From contig JADJLX010000001.1 of NCBI GenBank assembly GCA_016709865.1, positions 124,001 through 188,000 on the forward strand: 64,000 nucleotides of DNA. The letters are read 5' to 3'. The stretch's first letter is position 1; each line of letters begins with the position of its first letter. Below, one piece after another: positions 29,501-39,819 of the stretch. Made by a program: the position numbers and the translations under genes. Source of the stretch: Bacteroidales bacterium. GTDB taxonomy: Bacteria > Bacteroidota > Bacteroidia > Bacteroidales > VadinHA17. Below the pieces are notes generated by a model, which was given only the letters and a program-made list of their open reading frames with translations, had not been told where the DNA came from and made no database searches.

Positions 29501-30257
29501 CAAAAGCTGTAGTTGCAAGTTGTGTTGTATTTGTGCCTGCTACTGCTGTCGGTGCTGTCGGAACTCCAGTAAGTGCCGGTGAGGCAAGTGGTGCCTTTAA
29601 ATTCAACGCTGTCTGTGTAGCTGTGGAGATAGGCTTATTTAAATCTGTTGTGTTATCTACATTCTCTAACCCTAAATTAGTCTTGGCTCCTAATACTGTC
29701 GAGGAACCTGTTCCTCCATTTAATATGGCTACGATTCCTGTAACATTCAATGAAGTACCACTTACATTACCAGTGACATCACCTGTAAGATTTCCAAGTA
29801 CATTACCCGTAACGTTTCCTGTTAAATCACCCGTTACATCGCCTGTCAAATCTGCGCTGATCGTGCCTGCACTAAAGTTGCCACTTCCATCTCGTAATAC
29901 TATGGTGTTGATGTTGTTGGAGGAGGTCGCTGTCGTTGCACTGTTGGAGACCTTACCTGCCGTGGATATAGTAGCCAGTTTAGTGTCGACTATGGCTGCC
30001 GTTGCTGATACCTTGCTGTCATCTATCGCACCAGCACTGATTATTGGTGCGGCCGCTGTTGTTCCTACTCCACCCAAATCTCCTGCCAACTGTACTTTAC
30101 CTTTAACCAGGGTCGTTGCATCTGGTGTTGCTGTCATAACTGCATCGGTTACAAAAGCTGTAGTTGCAAGTTGTGTTGTATTTGTGCCTGCTACTGCTGT
30201 CGGTGCTGTCGGAACTCCAGTAAGTGCCGGTGAGGCAAGTGGTGCCTTTAAATTCAA
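26535..30257 (-). pseudogene. Giant fibre-like gene, fragment 6 (3' end, glycine-rich tip)
   Basis: 1,240 codons. It begins inside the 651-bp array just after the C insertion near 30340 and carries three and a half 217-residue repeats. A unique region follows (SGNVVRATSPTLVSPDLGTP; GGVKTWTALGTFNSGITVSG) and then NTISIGTGTTTGAITIGG-type strands. The C-terminal ~150 residues form a glycine-rich domain (VWGAGGGGGSARN ... GGGGGGGVTTGDGGNGASGYVIIYW), like glycine-rich tips of phage tail fibres. The apparent start is an internal Met of a repeat, not a real start. Confidence 0.8.
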
Positions 30258-33158
30258 CGCTGTCTGTGTAGCTGTGGAGATAGGCTTATTTAAATCTGTT
30301 GTGTTATCTACATTCTCTAACCCTAAATTAGTCTTGGCTCCCTAATACTGTCGAGGAACCTGTTCCTCCATTTAATATGGCTACGATTCCTGTAACATTC
30401 AATGAAGTACCACTTACATTACCAGTGACATCACCTGTAAGATTTCCAAGTACATTACCCGTAACGTTTCCTGTTAAATCACCCGTTACATCGCCTGTCA
30501 AATCTGCAGAGATGGTCCCTGCACTAAAGTTGCCACTTCCATCTCGTAATACTATGGTGTTGATGTTGTTGGAGGAGGTCGCTGTAGTTGCACTGTTGGA
30601 GACCTTACCTGCCGTGGATATAGTAGCCAGTTTAGTGTCGGCGATGGCTGCCGTTGCTGATACCTTGCTGTCATCTATCGCACCTGCACTGATTATTGGT
30701 GCGGCCGCTGTTGTTCCTGTTCCACCCAAATCTCCTGCCAACTGTACTTTACCTTTAACAAGGGTCGTTGCATCTGGTGTTGCTGTCATAACTGCATCGG
30801 TTACAAAAGCTGTAGTTGCAAGTTGTGTAGTATTTGTGCCTGCTACTGCTGTCGGTGCTGTCGGAACTCCTGTAAGTGCCGGTGAGGCAAGTGGTGCCTT
30901 TAAATTCAACGCTGTCTGTGTAGCTGTGGAGATAGGCTTATTTAAATCTGTTGTGTTATCTACATTCTCTAACCCTAAATTAGTCTTGGCTCCTAATACT
31001 GTCGAGGAACCTGTTCCTCCATTTAATATGGCTACGATTCCTGTAACATTCAATGATGTTCCACTTACATTACCAGTGACATCACCTGTAAGATTTCCAA
31101 GTACATTACCCGTAACGTTTCCTGTTAAATCACCCGTTACATCGCCTGTCAAATCTGCAGAGATGGTCCCTGCACTAAAGTTGCCACTTCCATCTCGTAA
31201 TACTATGGTGTTGATGTTGTTGGAGGAGGTCGCTGTAGTTGCACTGTTGGAGACCTTACCTGCCGTGGATATAGTAGCCAGTTTAGTGTCGGCGATGGCT
31301 GCCGTTGCTGATACCTTGCTGTCATCTATCGCACCTGCACTGATTATTGGTGCGGCCGCTGTTGTTCCTGTTCCACCCAAATCTCCTGCCAACTGTACTT
31401 TACCTTTAACAAGGGTCGTTGCATCTGGTGTTGCTGTCATAACTGCATCGGTTACAAAAGCTGTAGTTGCAAGTTGTGTAGTATTTGTGCCTGCTACTGC
31501 TGTCGGTGCTGTCGGAACTCCTGTAAGTGCCGGTGAGGCAAGTGGTGCCTTTAAATTCAACGCTGTCTGTGTAGCTGTGGAGATAGGCTTATTTAAATCT
31601 GTTGTGTTATCTACATTCTCTAACCCTAAATTAGTCTTGGCTCCTAATACTGTCGAGGAACCTGTTCCTCCATTTAATATGGCTACGATTCCTGTAACAT
31701 TCAATGATGTTCCACTTACATTACCAGTGACATCACCTGTAAGATTTCCAAGTACATTACCCGTAACGTTTCCTGTTAAATCACCCGTTACATCGCCTGT
31801 CAAATCTGCGCTGATCGTGCCTGCACTAAAGTTGCCACTTCCATCTCGTAATACTATGGTGTTGATGTTGTTGGAGGAGGTCGCTGTCGTTGCACTGTTG
31901 GAGACCTTACCTGCCGTGGATATAGTAGCCAGTTTAGTGTCGACTATGGCTGCCGTTGCTGATACCTTGCTGTCATCTATCGCACCAGCACTGATTATTG
32001 GTGCGGCCGCTGTTGTTCCTACTCCACCCAAATCTCCTGCCAACTGTACTTTACCTTTAACCAGGGTCGTTGCATCTGGTGTTGCTGTCATAACTGCATC
32101 GGTTACAAAAGCTGTAGTTGCAAGTTGTGTTGTATTTGTGCCTGCTACTGCTGTCGGTGCTGTCGGAACTCCAGTAAGTGCCGGTGAGGCAAGTGGTGCC
32201 TTTAAATTCAACGCTGTCTGTGTAGCTGTGGAGATAGGCTTATTTAAATCTGTTGTGTTATCTACATTCTCTAACCCTAAATTAGTCTTGGCTCCTAATA
32301 CTGTCGAGGAACCTGTTCCTCCATTTAATATGGCTACGATTCCTGTAACATTCAATGAAGTACCACTTACATTACCAGTGACATCACCTGTAAGATTTCC
32401 AAGTACATTACCCGTAACGTTTCCTGTTAAATCACCCGTTACATCGCCTGTCAAATCTGCGCTGATCGTGCCTGCACTAAAGTTGCCACTTCCATCTCGT
32501 AATACTATGGTGTTGATGTTGTTGGAGGAGGTCGCTGTCGTTGCACTGTTGGAGACCTTACCTGCCGTGGATATAGTAGCCAGTTTAGTGTCGACTATGG
32601 CTGCCGTTGCTGATACCTTGCTGTCATCTATCGCACCAGCACTGATTATTGGTGCGGCCGCTGTTGTTCCTACTCCACCCAAATCTCCTGCCAACTGTAC
32701 TTTACCTTTAACCAGGGTCGTTGCATCTGGTGTTGCTGTCATAACTGCATCGGTTACAAAAGCTGTAGTTGCAAGTTGTGTTGTATTTGTGCCTGCTACT
32801 GCTGTCGGTGCTGTCGGAACCCAGTAAGTGCCGGTGAGGCAAGTGGTGCCTTTAAATTCAACGCTGTCTGTGTAGCTGTGGAGATAGGCTTATTTAAATC
32901 TGTTGTGTTATCTACATTCTCTAACCCTAAATTAGTCTTGGCTCCTAATACTGTCGAGGAACCTGTTCCTCCATTTAATATGGCTACGATTCCTGTAACA
33001 TTCAATGAAGTACCACTTACATTACCAGTGACATCACCTGTAAGATTTCCAAGTACATTACCCGTAACGTTTCCTGTTAAATCACCCGTTACATCGCCTG
33101 TCAAATCTGCGCTGATCGTGCCTGCACTAAAGTTGCCACTTCCATCTCGTAATACTAT
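28110..33158. repeat. 651-bp tandem array, ~7.8 copies (217-residue units)
   Basis: The anchor TCATAACTGC recurs at 28181, 28832, 29483, 30134, 30786, 31437, 32088 and 32739. Spacing is 651 nt except for one 652, which marks the C insertion near 30340. Copies are almost identical but differ in linked variants such as GCAGAGATGG/GCGCTGATCG and GTCGGCGATGG/GTCGACTATGG. Each unit carries the tail-fibre-like LGLENVDNTTDLNKP and TNTTQLATTAFV motifs plus a short run of (D/N)(L/V)TG tetrapeptides. Confidence 0.95.
30328..32742 (-). pseudogene. Giant fibre-like gene, fragment 5 (651-bp repeats)
   Basis: 804 codons consisting of repeats only, about 3.7 copies of the 217-residue unit. It ends in STVLGSQD and stop because this copy has CTCCC where the others have CTCC (near 30340). 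Upstream the frame is entered through the T loss near 32820. The apparent start (MTATPDATTLVKG) is the same internal Met present in every unit. Confidence 0.8.
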
Positions 33159-34592
33159 GGTGCTAGATGTGTTGAGATTTGTTGCCGCATTGGCCAATAG
33201 TTCGGCTGTGTTGATATTCGCCGCGGTAGATCCTCCTACTGAACCTACTGTAGTTGAACCAGTATTTGTTATTGATACATCTCCTGACAAACTAACAACT
33301 TGAGGATCATCTCCGGCTTTACCAACAAGAACCTGACCATCTAAAAATGGAGCACCTAGTTCAACTATTTTTCCGCTCTTAGAAATCATTAACCTGTTAT
33401 TAACCAATGGAGTATTTGAGTTGGTTCCTCCATTTATAATTGGTAAAGCACCGGTAACTTTCGTAGTAAGATTTATAGTTCCATCAGTGATATCTGCATT
33501 GACTATCTGTCCCCAGGAAGGATCACCTGTTGCATTGCCATGCAATACTGTATTTATAGATCCCTGGTTTGCAAAAAGTGCCGATGCTAATACTGGTGCA
33601 AAATATGCTGGTGCTGCACTGGCATTAGTGTTATTACCGAAAATTGTATACGGATTTGCATTTGTAAGTGAGAACGAAAGTACTGGAGAACCTGTAGGAT
33701 CAGCAACTGAAGTCGTAAAAACTGGTGGTAAATTACCGGCTGCAAAATTAGTAACAGTTCCACCCAAGCCTGTTGCTGTAAGAGTTGAGTTAGTCATACT
33801 AAGTCCGCTTCCCAGCGTTATTTCAGTAACAGCATTAGTCAGACTCGAACTTCCCAGAAGCTTGCTTGTAGTACTTACATTCTGCATCTTAGCATAAGTA
33901 ACTGCATTGTTTGATATCAGAAGTGATCCAGCATTGTTAATTGTAGCATCACCCCCTAGCAATACCTGTTGTGGAGCGTCACCGCTTTTCCCAACTATAA
34001 TCTGACCATCAGTCATAAGGGGGGCCTGAACAATTGCACTGCCGTTTGATACCATTATTGATTTACCTGAAAGTGCTGTCCCTGAACTAGTTCCGCCATT
34101 GACTACATCAAGTATAGTCTTCCATGTCGGTACTCCCCCTGCTGTACTGGTCTGTAAGAACTGCCCTGCTGCTGTTGACGTCGCTACCGAGGTAAGTGCA
34201 TCTGCTGCTGTGGTAAACAACACCTGGTTAGCTCCGCCAAAGGTCGTTACCCCGGTGCCCCCGTTAAATACCGGTAAGGTACCTGTTACCTTGCTGGTAA
34301 GATCTATCGTCCCATTGGCTATATCTGCATTGACTACCTGACTGTAGGTGGGAGACCCGGATGCGTTGCCGTGAAGTAATGTTGTACTAGTTCCTTTGTC
34401 TCCCTGGATTATAGAAGTGCCATCAGAGATAATTATTGACGAACCCGATAGGGCTGCTGATGAGTTTGTTCCTCCATTAGCTATCGGTAGTACATTGGTC
34501 ACCTTTGTGGTTAGATCTATTGTCCCATTGGTGATATCACTATTTACCAATAATCCTGTGGAGAGAACTCCCCAGAGCACTGTTATGTACAA
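32796..34592 (-). pseudogene. Giant fibre-like gene, fragment 4 (unique linker plus first 651-bp unit)
   Basis: 598 codons. It starts just inside the end of the 1,062-bp array, crosses a unique linker (about 33.16-34.09 kb; LPPVFTTSVADPTGSPVLSF, INGGTNSNTPLVNNRLMIS), then enters the first 217-residue unit and ends ALTGFRQHRQQ and stop. The stop follows a missing T near 32820 (GGAACCCAG against GGAACTCCAG elsewhere). The 5' break is a CCCC run near 34573 where sister copies have CCC. Confidence 0.8.
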
Positions 34593-34636
34593 GTCCTGCT
34601 GTCGTGAAGGCAGGAAGAGTAATTGTATTGGCTGAG

Positions 34637-35092
34637 TTACCGATTGTTACTCCGCCTGTAGATGCCTGTATTAATACTTGTCGGATTATTCGAGCTGTTA
34701 TTCAATGTTATTGCTCCTCCTGAGATACTTGTTGCGCCTGTTATCGTCGCCCCGGATTGTCCTGTCAATAATCCTGCTGAGGTGATTGTTCCTGTGGTCG
34801 TAGTCGAGATATCTCCTGTGGTCGTTACATCATCCCCTGATGTGGTGGGTGACAATACTGTGCCCAGACGCTGCCAGTAACCTATGACTCCTGTTGTTGG
34901 GGGGGTCGAGGTAAGCTTGCTGAACCCATCAGTATAAACTCCCGCCAGTGGAGTTAAGCCACTTACTGTCAGTCCTGTGAAGACTGGGGATGAGGTCGTG
35001 TTGATATCCTGTGGAAGTGATAAACCGATTGTCCCAGGACCATTACTAACTGTTATCTGGTTAAGGGTTCCTGTTATGACTCCCTTGTTCAA
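34637..35092 (-). pseudogene. Giant fibre-like gene, fragment 3
   Basis: 151 codons from the last full 1,062-bp unit (LNQITVSNGPGTIGLSLPQ ... TSINTGIYRRSNNR). It ends early because GATGCC stands where sister copies have GATGTGCC near 34668. A stretch of about 95 nt between 34573 and 34668 lies in yet another frame. It is not an independent gene. Confidence 0.75.
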
Positions 35093-35163
35093 TGTATTGC
35101 CTGTTGTGTTACCTATCAGTAACTGACCATCGGTATAACTGCTTTGTCCTGTGCCGCCATTGA

Positions 35164-37215
35164 CTACATCAAGTATCGTCTTCCATGTCGGTGCTCCCCT
35201 GATGTACTGGTCTGCAGGAACTGCCCCGCTGCTGTTGACGTCGCTACTGCTGATAAGGCATCTGCTGCTGTGGTAAACAACACCTGGTTAGCTCCGCCAA
35301 AGGTCGTTACCCCGGTGCCCCCGTTAAATACCGGTAAGGTACCTGTTACCTTGCTGGTAAGATCTATCGTCCCATTGGCTATATCTGCATTGACTACCTG
35401 ACTGTAGGTGGGAGACCCGGATGCGTTGCCGTGAAGTAATGTTGTACTAGTTCCTTTGTCTCCCTGGATTATAGAAGTGCCATCAGAGATAATTATTGAC
35501 GAACCCGATAGGGCTGCTGATGAGTTTGTTCCTCCATTAGCTATCGGTAGTACATTGGTCACCTTTGTGGTTAGATCTATTGTCCCATTGGTGATATCAC
35601 TATTTACCAATAATCCTGTGGAGAGAACTCCCAGAGCACTGTTATGTACAAGTCCTGCTGTCGTGAAGGCAGGAAGAGTAATTGTATTGGCTGAGTTACC
35701 GATTGTTACTCCGCCTGTAGATGTGCCTGTATTAATACTTGTCGGATTATTCGAGCTGTTATTCAATGTTATTGCTCCTCCTGAGATACTTGTTGCGCCT
35801 GTTATCGTCGCCCCGGATTGTCCTGTCAATAATCCTGCTGAGGTGATTGTTCCTGTGGTCGTAGTCGAGATATCTCCTGTGGTCGTTACATCATCCCCTG
35901 ATGTGGTGGGTGACAATACTGTGCCCAGACGCTGCCAGTAACCTATGACTCCTGTTGTTGGGGGGGTCGAGGTAAGCTTGCTGAACCCATCAGTATAAAC
36001 TCCCGCCAGTGGAGTTAAGCCACTTACTGTCAGTCCTGTGAAGACTGGGGATGAGGTCGTGTTGATATCCTGTGGAAGTGATAAACCGATTGTCCCAGGA
36101 CCATTACTAACTGTTATCTGGTTAAGGGTTCCTGTTATGACTCCCTTGTTCAATGTATTGCCTGTTGTGTTACCTATCAGTAACTGACCATCGGTATAAC
36201 TGCTTTGTCCTGTGCCGCCATTGACTACATCAAGTATCGTCTTCCATGTCGGTGCTCCCCCTGATGTACTGGTCTGCAGGAACTGCCCCGCTGCTGTTGA
36301 CGTCGCTACTGCTGATAAGGCATCTGCTGCTGTGGTAAACAACACCTGGTTAGCTCCGCCAAAGGTCGTTACCCCGGTGCCCCCGTTAAATACCGGTAAG
36401 GTACCTGTTACCTTGCTGGTAAGATCTATCGTCCCATTGGCTATATCTGCATTGACTACCTGACTGTAGGTGGGAGACCCGGATGCGTTGCCGTGAAGTA
36501 ATGTTGTACTAGTTCCTTTGTCTCCCTGGATTATAGAAGTGCCATCAGAGATAATTATTGACGAACCCGATAGGGCTGCTGATGAGTTTGTTCCTCCATT
36601 AGCTATCGGTAGTACATTGGTCACCTTTGTGGTTAGATCTATTGTCCCATTGGTGATATCACTATTTACCAATAATCCTGTGGAGAGAACTCCCAGAGCA
36701 CTGTTATGTACAAGTCCTGCTGTCGTGAAGGCAGGAAGAGTAATTGTATTGGCTGAGTTACCGATTGTTACTCCGCCTGTAGATGTGCCTGTATTAATAC
36801 TTGTCGGATTATTCGAGCTGTTATTCAATGTTATTGCTCCTCCTGAGATACTTGTTGCGCCTGTTATCGTCGCCCCGGATTGTCCTGTCAATAATCCTGC
36901 TGAGGTGATTGTTCCTGTGGTCGTAGTCGAGATATCTCCTGTGGTCGTTACATCATCCCCTGATGTGGTGGGTGACAATACTGTGCCCAGACGCTGCCAG
37001 TAACCTATGACTCCTGTTGTTGGGGGGGTCGAGGTAAGCTTGCTGAACCCATCAGTATAAACTCCCGCCAGTGGAGTTAAGCCACTTACTGTCAGTCCTG
37101 TGAAGACTGGGGATGAGGTCGTGTTGATATCCTGTGGAAGTGATAAACCGATTGTCCCAGGACCATTACTAACTGTTATCTGGTTAAGGGTTCCTGTTAT
37201 GACTCCCTTGTTCAA
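35164..37215 (-). pseudogene. Giant fibre-like gene, fragment 2 (1,062-bp repeats)
   Basis: 683 codons, nearly two copies of the 354-residue unit. It contains NGGTGQSSYTDGQLLIGNTT, NKGVITGTLNQITVSNGPG, GVYTDGFSKLTSTPPTTG and FNGGTGVTTFGGANQVLF. It ends QTSTSGEHRHGRRYLM and stop at a four-C run near 35200 where the middle copy has five C. The same C loss near 37320 ends fragment 1 with the identical false tail. Confidence 0.8.
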
Positions 37216-37286
37216 TGTATTGCCTGTTGTGTTACCTATCAGTAACTGACCATCGGTATAACTGCTTTGTCCTGTGCCGCCATTGA

Positions 37287-39182
37287 CTACATCAAGTATC
37301 GTCTTCCATGTCGGTGCTCCCCTGATGTACTGGTCTGCAGGAACTGCCCCGCTGCTGTTGACGTCGCTACTGCTGATAAGGCATCTGCTGCTGTGGTAAA
37401 CAACACCTGGTTAGCTCCGCCAAAGGTCGTTACCCCGGTGCCCCCGTTAAATACCGGTAAGGTACCTGTTACCTTGCTGGTAAGATCTATCGTCCCATTG
37501 GCTATATCTGCATTGACTACCTGACTGTAGGTGGGAGACCCGGATGCGTTGCCGTGAAGTAATGTTGTACTAGTTCCTTTGTCTCCCTGGATTATAGAAG
37601 TGCCATCAGAGATAATTATTGACGAACCCGATAGGGCTGCTGATGAGTTTGTTCCTCCATTAGCTATCGGTAGTACATTGGTCACCTTTGTGGTTAGATC
37701 TATTGTCCCATTGGTGATATCACTATTTACCAATAATCCTGTGGAGAGAACTCCCAGAGCACTGTTATGTACAAGTCCTGCTGTCGTGAAGGCAGGAAGA
37801 GTAATTGTATTGGCTGAGTTACCGATTGTTACTCCGCCTGTAGATGTGCCTGTATTAATACTTGTCGGATTATTCGAGCTGTTATTCAATGTTATTGCTC
37901 CTCCTGAGATACTTGTTGCGCCTGTTATCGTCGCCCCGGATTGTCCTGTCAGTAAGCCTGCTGAGGTGATTGTCCCTGTTGTCGTAGTAGAGATATCGCC
38001 TGTGGTGGTTACATCATCCCCTGCATTGGATGGAGTTAAAATCCCTAACAGATCATTGCGGCTCCAGTATCCTATTGTCCCTGAACTCGGTGGCGTCGAT
38101 GTCAGAACCTTGTTGATATCTGTATAGACTCCCGAAAGGGCTGCAAGACCGGTCAGCTTGGTACTCACAAATTCAGGTGTTGCTCCCGTGTGTATATCCT
38201 GTGGCGTGGTTAAGGTTATGCTCCCACTGCCGTTGGTGACTATTACCTGATTAGCCGTTCCTGTCAATGGATTCCTGGTAAGGGTACCTGAGGAGTTGCC
38301 TATCAGCAACTGACCATTGGTGTAAGTGTTATCGTATCCTGTTCCACCATTCAGTACAGGCAGAGTACCTGTTACTTTACTTGTCAGGTTTATGGTACCG
38401 TTTGTTATGTCGTCGTTAACAATCTGGCCGAATGCCGGTGCTGTTCCTGTTCCTCGTAAAACTGTATTTGCTGCACCAACTCCTATTGTCACAGGCGCCC
38501 CACCTATTCCTCCTCCAATAACCACACCATTGGCTGTCAACAATGGTGAGGAAGCCATTGTTGTTGTACTGCTGAAATATGGAATACCACCCGAAATGCC
38601 GGACTGTAACCCAGTTCCACCATTTGGAACTGTAAGAGCATTAGTTAAATTTAATCCTGAAAACAGAGGTGTTGAAGTAGTCGTAATATCCTGAATTGTA
38701 TTAAGTCCTATGTTCCCCGCTGAATGTGTAACTGTAATATTTATTGATCCATTTAAATTTTTATACTCATTTTCATTTCCTGCACCATTCATTCCAAGAA
38801 GTTGATTTGGACCACCTAGATTAGCTGATCCCCTGACAATCTTCCAGCCTGAATCGAAATACCAGAACGATTTGGTATCGGTATCATACACCAAAAGACC
38901 CTGAGCTGCTGTGCTGCCTAAAGCGACACGCTGCGCGGTTGTCAGCCTGGGAGCAAGAAATCCGCGAAGTGTGGATCTCAGTTCCAGGATGGATGACGCA
39001 TGAGGATCAGGTATAGCACTCTCGCTTATCCCTACTCCCTGCGAGTATGATTTCTCTCCGGTAAATACCGATATGAGAATCATAATAAACAATACGATTC
39101 CTGAAGGGGCGATAAACTTCCGCTTCCCTGTCTGCCATCTTCTTCTGAATATACCTGAAGATGTGTTTCGTGTCGTTTTCAT
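37287..39182 (-). pseudogene. Giant fibre-like gene, fragment 1 (5' end with signal peptide)
   Basis: 631 codons with the true start: ATG at 39182 preceded by a perfect AGGAGG at 6 nt. Residues ~1-47 are a long signal peptide (basic n-region, IVLFIMILISVFTG, then SYSQ). Next is a head, ASSILELRSTLRGFLAPRLTTAQRVALGS ... LLVYDTDTKSFWYFDSGWKIV, common in large secreted Bacteroidetes proteins. NGGTG-led modules follow (VPNGGTGLQSG, LNGGTGYDNTYTNGQLLIGN), then the first 354-residue unit. The frame is lost at a four-C run near 37320. Confidence 0.85.
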
Positions 39183-39188
39183 ATTGTA

Positions 39189-39194
39189 CCTCCT
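39189..39194 (-). promoter_or_regulatory. Perfect Shine-Dalgarno AGGAGG for the giant gene
   Basis: CCTCCT on the plus strand reads AGGAGG six bases before the ATG at 39182. Bacteroidetes genes usually lack such a site, and the other starts I inspected closely here have none this strong, so this one stands out and firmly sets the start of the giant gene. Confidence 0.7.
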
Positions 39195-39819
39195 ATGTTG
39201 CTGAATATCTTAAATATCTTAATATCTTATTGTCTTGCGGTCCTGCGGTATTGCAGTCTTGTAGTCTTATTGTTTTATAAATTCTTTTTCTTTTGTCTTT
39301 TAACTTTTATCCTTTGTCTTTTCTTGCTCCGCGCCCTGTGCCCCGCGCACTTTGCTTTTCACTTCGGTCTTCATTTATGACAAAAACACCACTGCCCGAC
39401 CTCTTCTCTTTTTTTTTAAAGATCGACCAATGCTTATTATATTTTAATGCCCGCTATCAAATATTAAAACGGACAGTTTCAAAATACTCTATCAAGACAA
39501 CTTAAAACTTATCAAGGTTGCACTGTTGCAACTCTTTAATAACTTTTAAAGATAAAAATTATTTCAAAATTTCACGCTTCTTTTTGACCAATGGGAAAAA
39601 AACATTGATAGAGGTCTTGCGGTCTAATGTCATGCAGTCTTGCAGTCGACTAATTGGAGGGGTTAAGGTATTTGATAAGGTTACTGTTCCCAGTAAAAAA
39701 ACAATTTAGATTTCTTACCGGATAATAATAGATAAATTAACAGATATCCTAAATCTGCAATATAATTCAATCGGAAAATTATTTTCTTCTCAAGACCGCA
39801 AGACCGCAAGACCGCAAGA
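39195..39819. other. Intergenic region upstream of the giant gene
   Basis: About 625 nt with no convincing ORF. It is AT-rich and holds several GTCTTGCGGTC-type words (39231-39265, 39612-39650) that face complementary GACCGCAAGAC words at 39796-39822, the last repeated three times as a 10-nt direct repeat next to the queA stop. The promoter of the giant gene should lie here, but I could not find a full TTG-N19/20-TAnnTTTG match on the minus strand. Confidence 0.6.

Larger units (their letters stand above)
34090..37950. repeat. 1,062-bp tandem array, ~3.6 copies (354-residue units)
   Basis: The anchor TGACTACATC recurs at 34100, 35161, 36222 and 37284. The spacing is 1,061, 1,061 and 1,062 nt; the shorter ones are explained by the small indels listed for the giant gene. 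The copies are nearly identical in the middle, and similarity fades near 37950 and near the 34.09 kb edge. It does not share its unit with the 651-bp array, though both use NGGTG-led modules. Confidence 0.93.
26535..39182 (-). other. Reconstructed giant fibre-like surface protein gene (~4,216 codons, six indels)
   Basis: All six minus-strand frames in this span belong to one gene. Aligning repeat copies to each other shows six lesions: one C lost near 37320, one C lost near 35200, TG lost near 34668, one C gained near 34573, one T lost near 32820, and one C gained near 30340. The net change is -3 and the predicted frame after each step matches the observed frame. Order of the product: signal peptide, RGFLAPRLTTAQR head, NGGTG-type modules, 354-residue repeats, a unique linker, 217-residue repeats, a unique stretch, and a glycine-rich tip ending YVIIYW. 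No T9SS sorting domain is visible. The individual fragments are listed separately. Confidence 0.85.

Noticed and set aside
28231..32827. Very long plus-strand open frames (704 and 816 codons) over the repeat array
   Set aside because: They are antisense to the giant gene and owe their length to a stop-free repeat unit copied many times. The translation is low-complexity V/P/A/S-rich with no domain or start signal.
28110..33158. CRISPR array
   Set aside because: The repeats are 651 nt, coding and contiguous with no unique spacers; the inner 12-nt period is the tetrapeptide repeat.
30328..35092. Treating the giant-gene fragments as separate genes
   Set aside because: Their starts are internal residues of repeat units, there are no promoters or start sites between them, and simple indels join them in one frame.
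26535..39182. Phase variation by homopolymer slippage
   Set aside because: The variable C runs are only two to five bases long, too short for efficient slippage, and the six lesions compensate each other, which fits sequencing or assembly error better.
26535..39182. Prophage or tailocin
   Set aside because: Only the fibre-like protein resembles phage. No capsid, tail tube, terminase, lysis or integrase gene is in the window, and the protein has a signal peptide.
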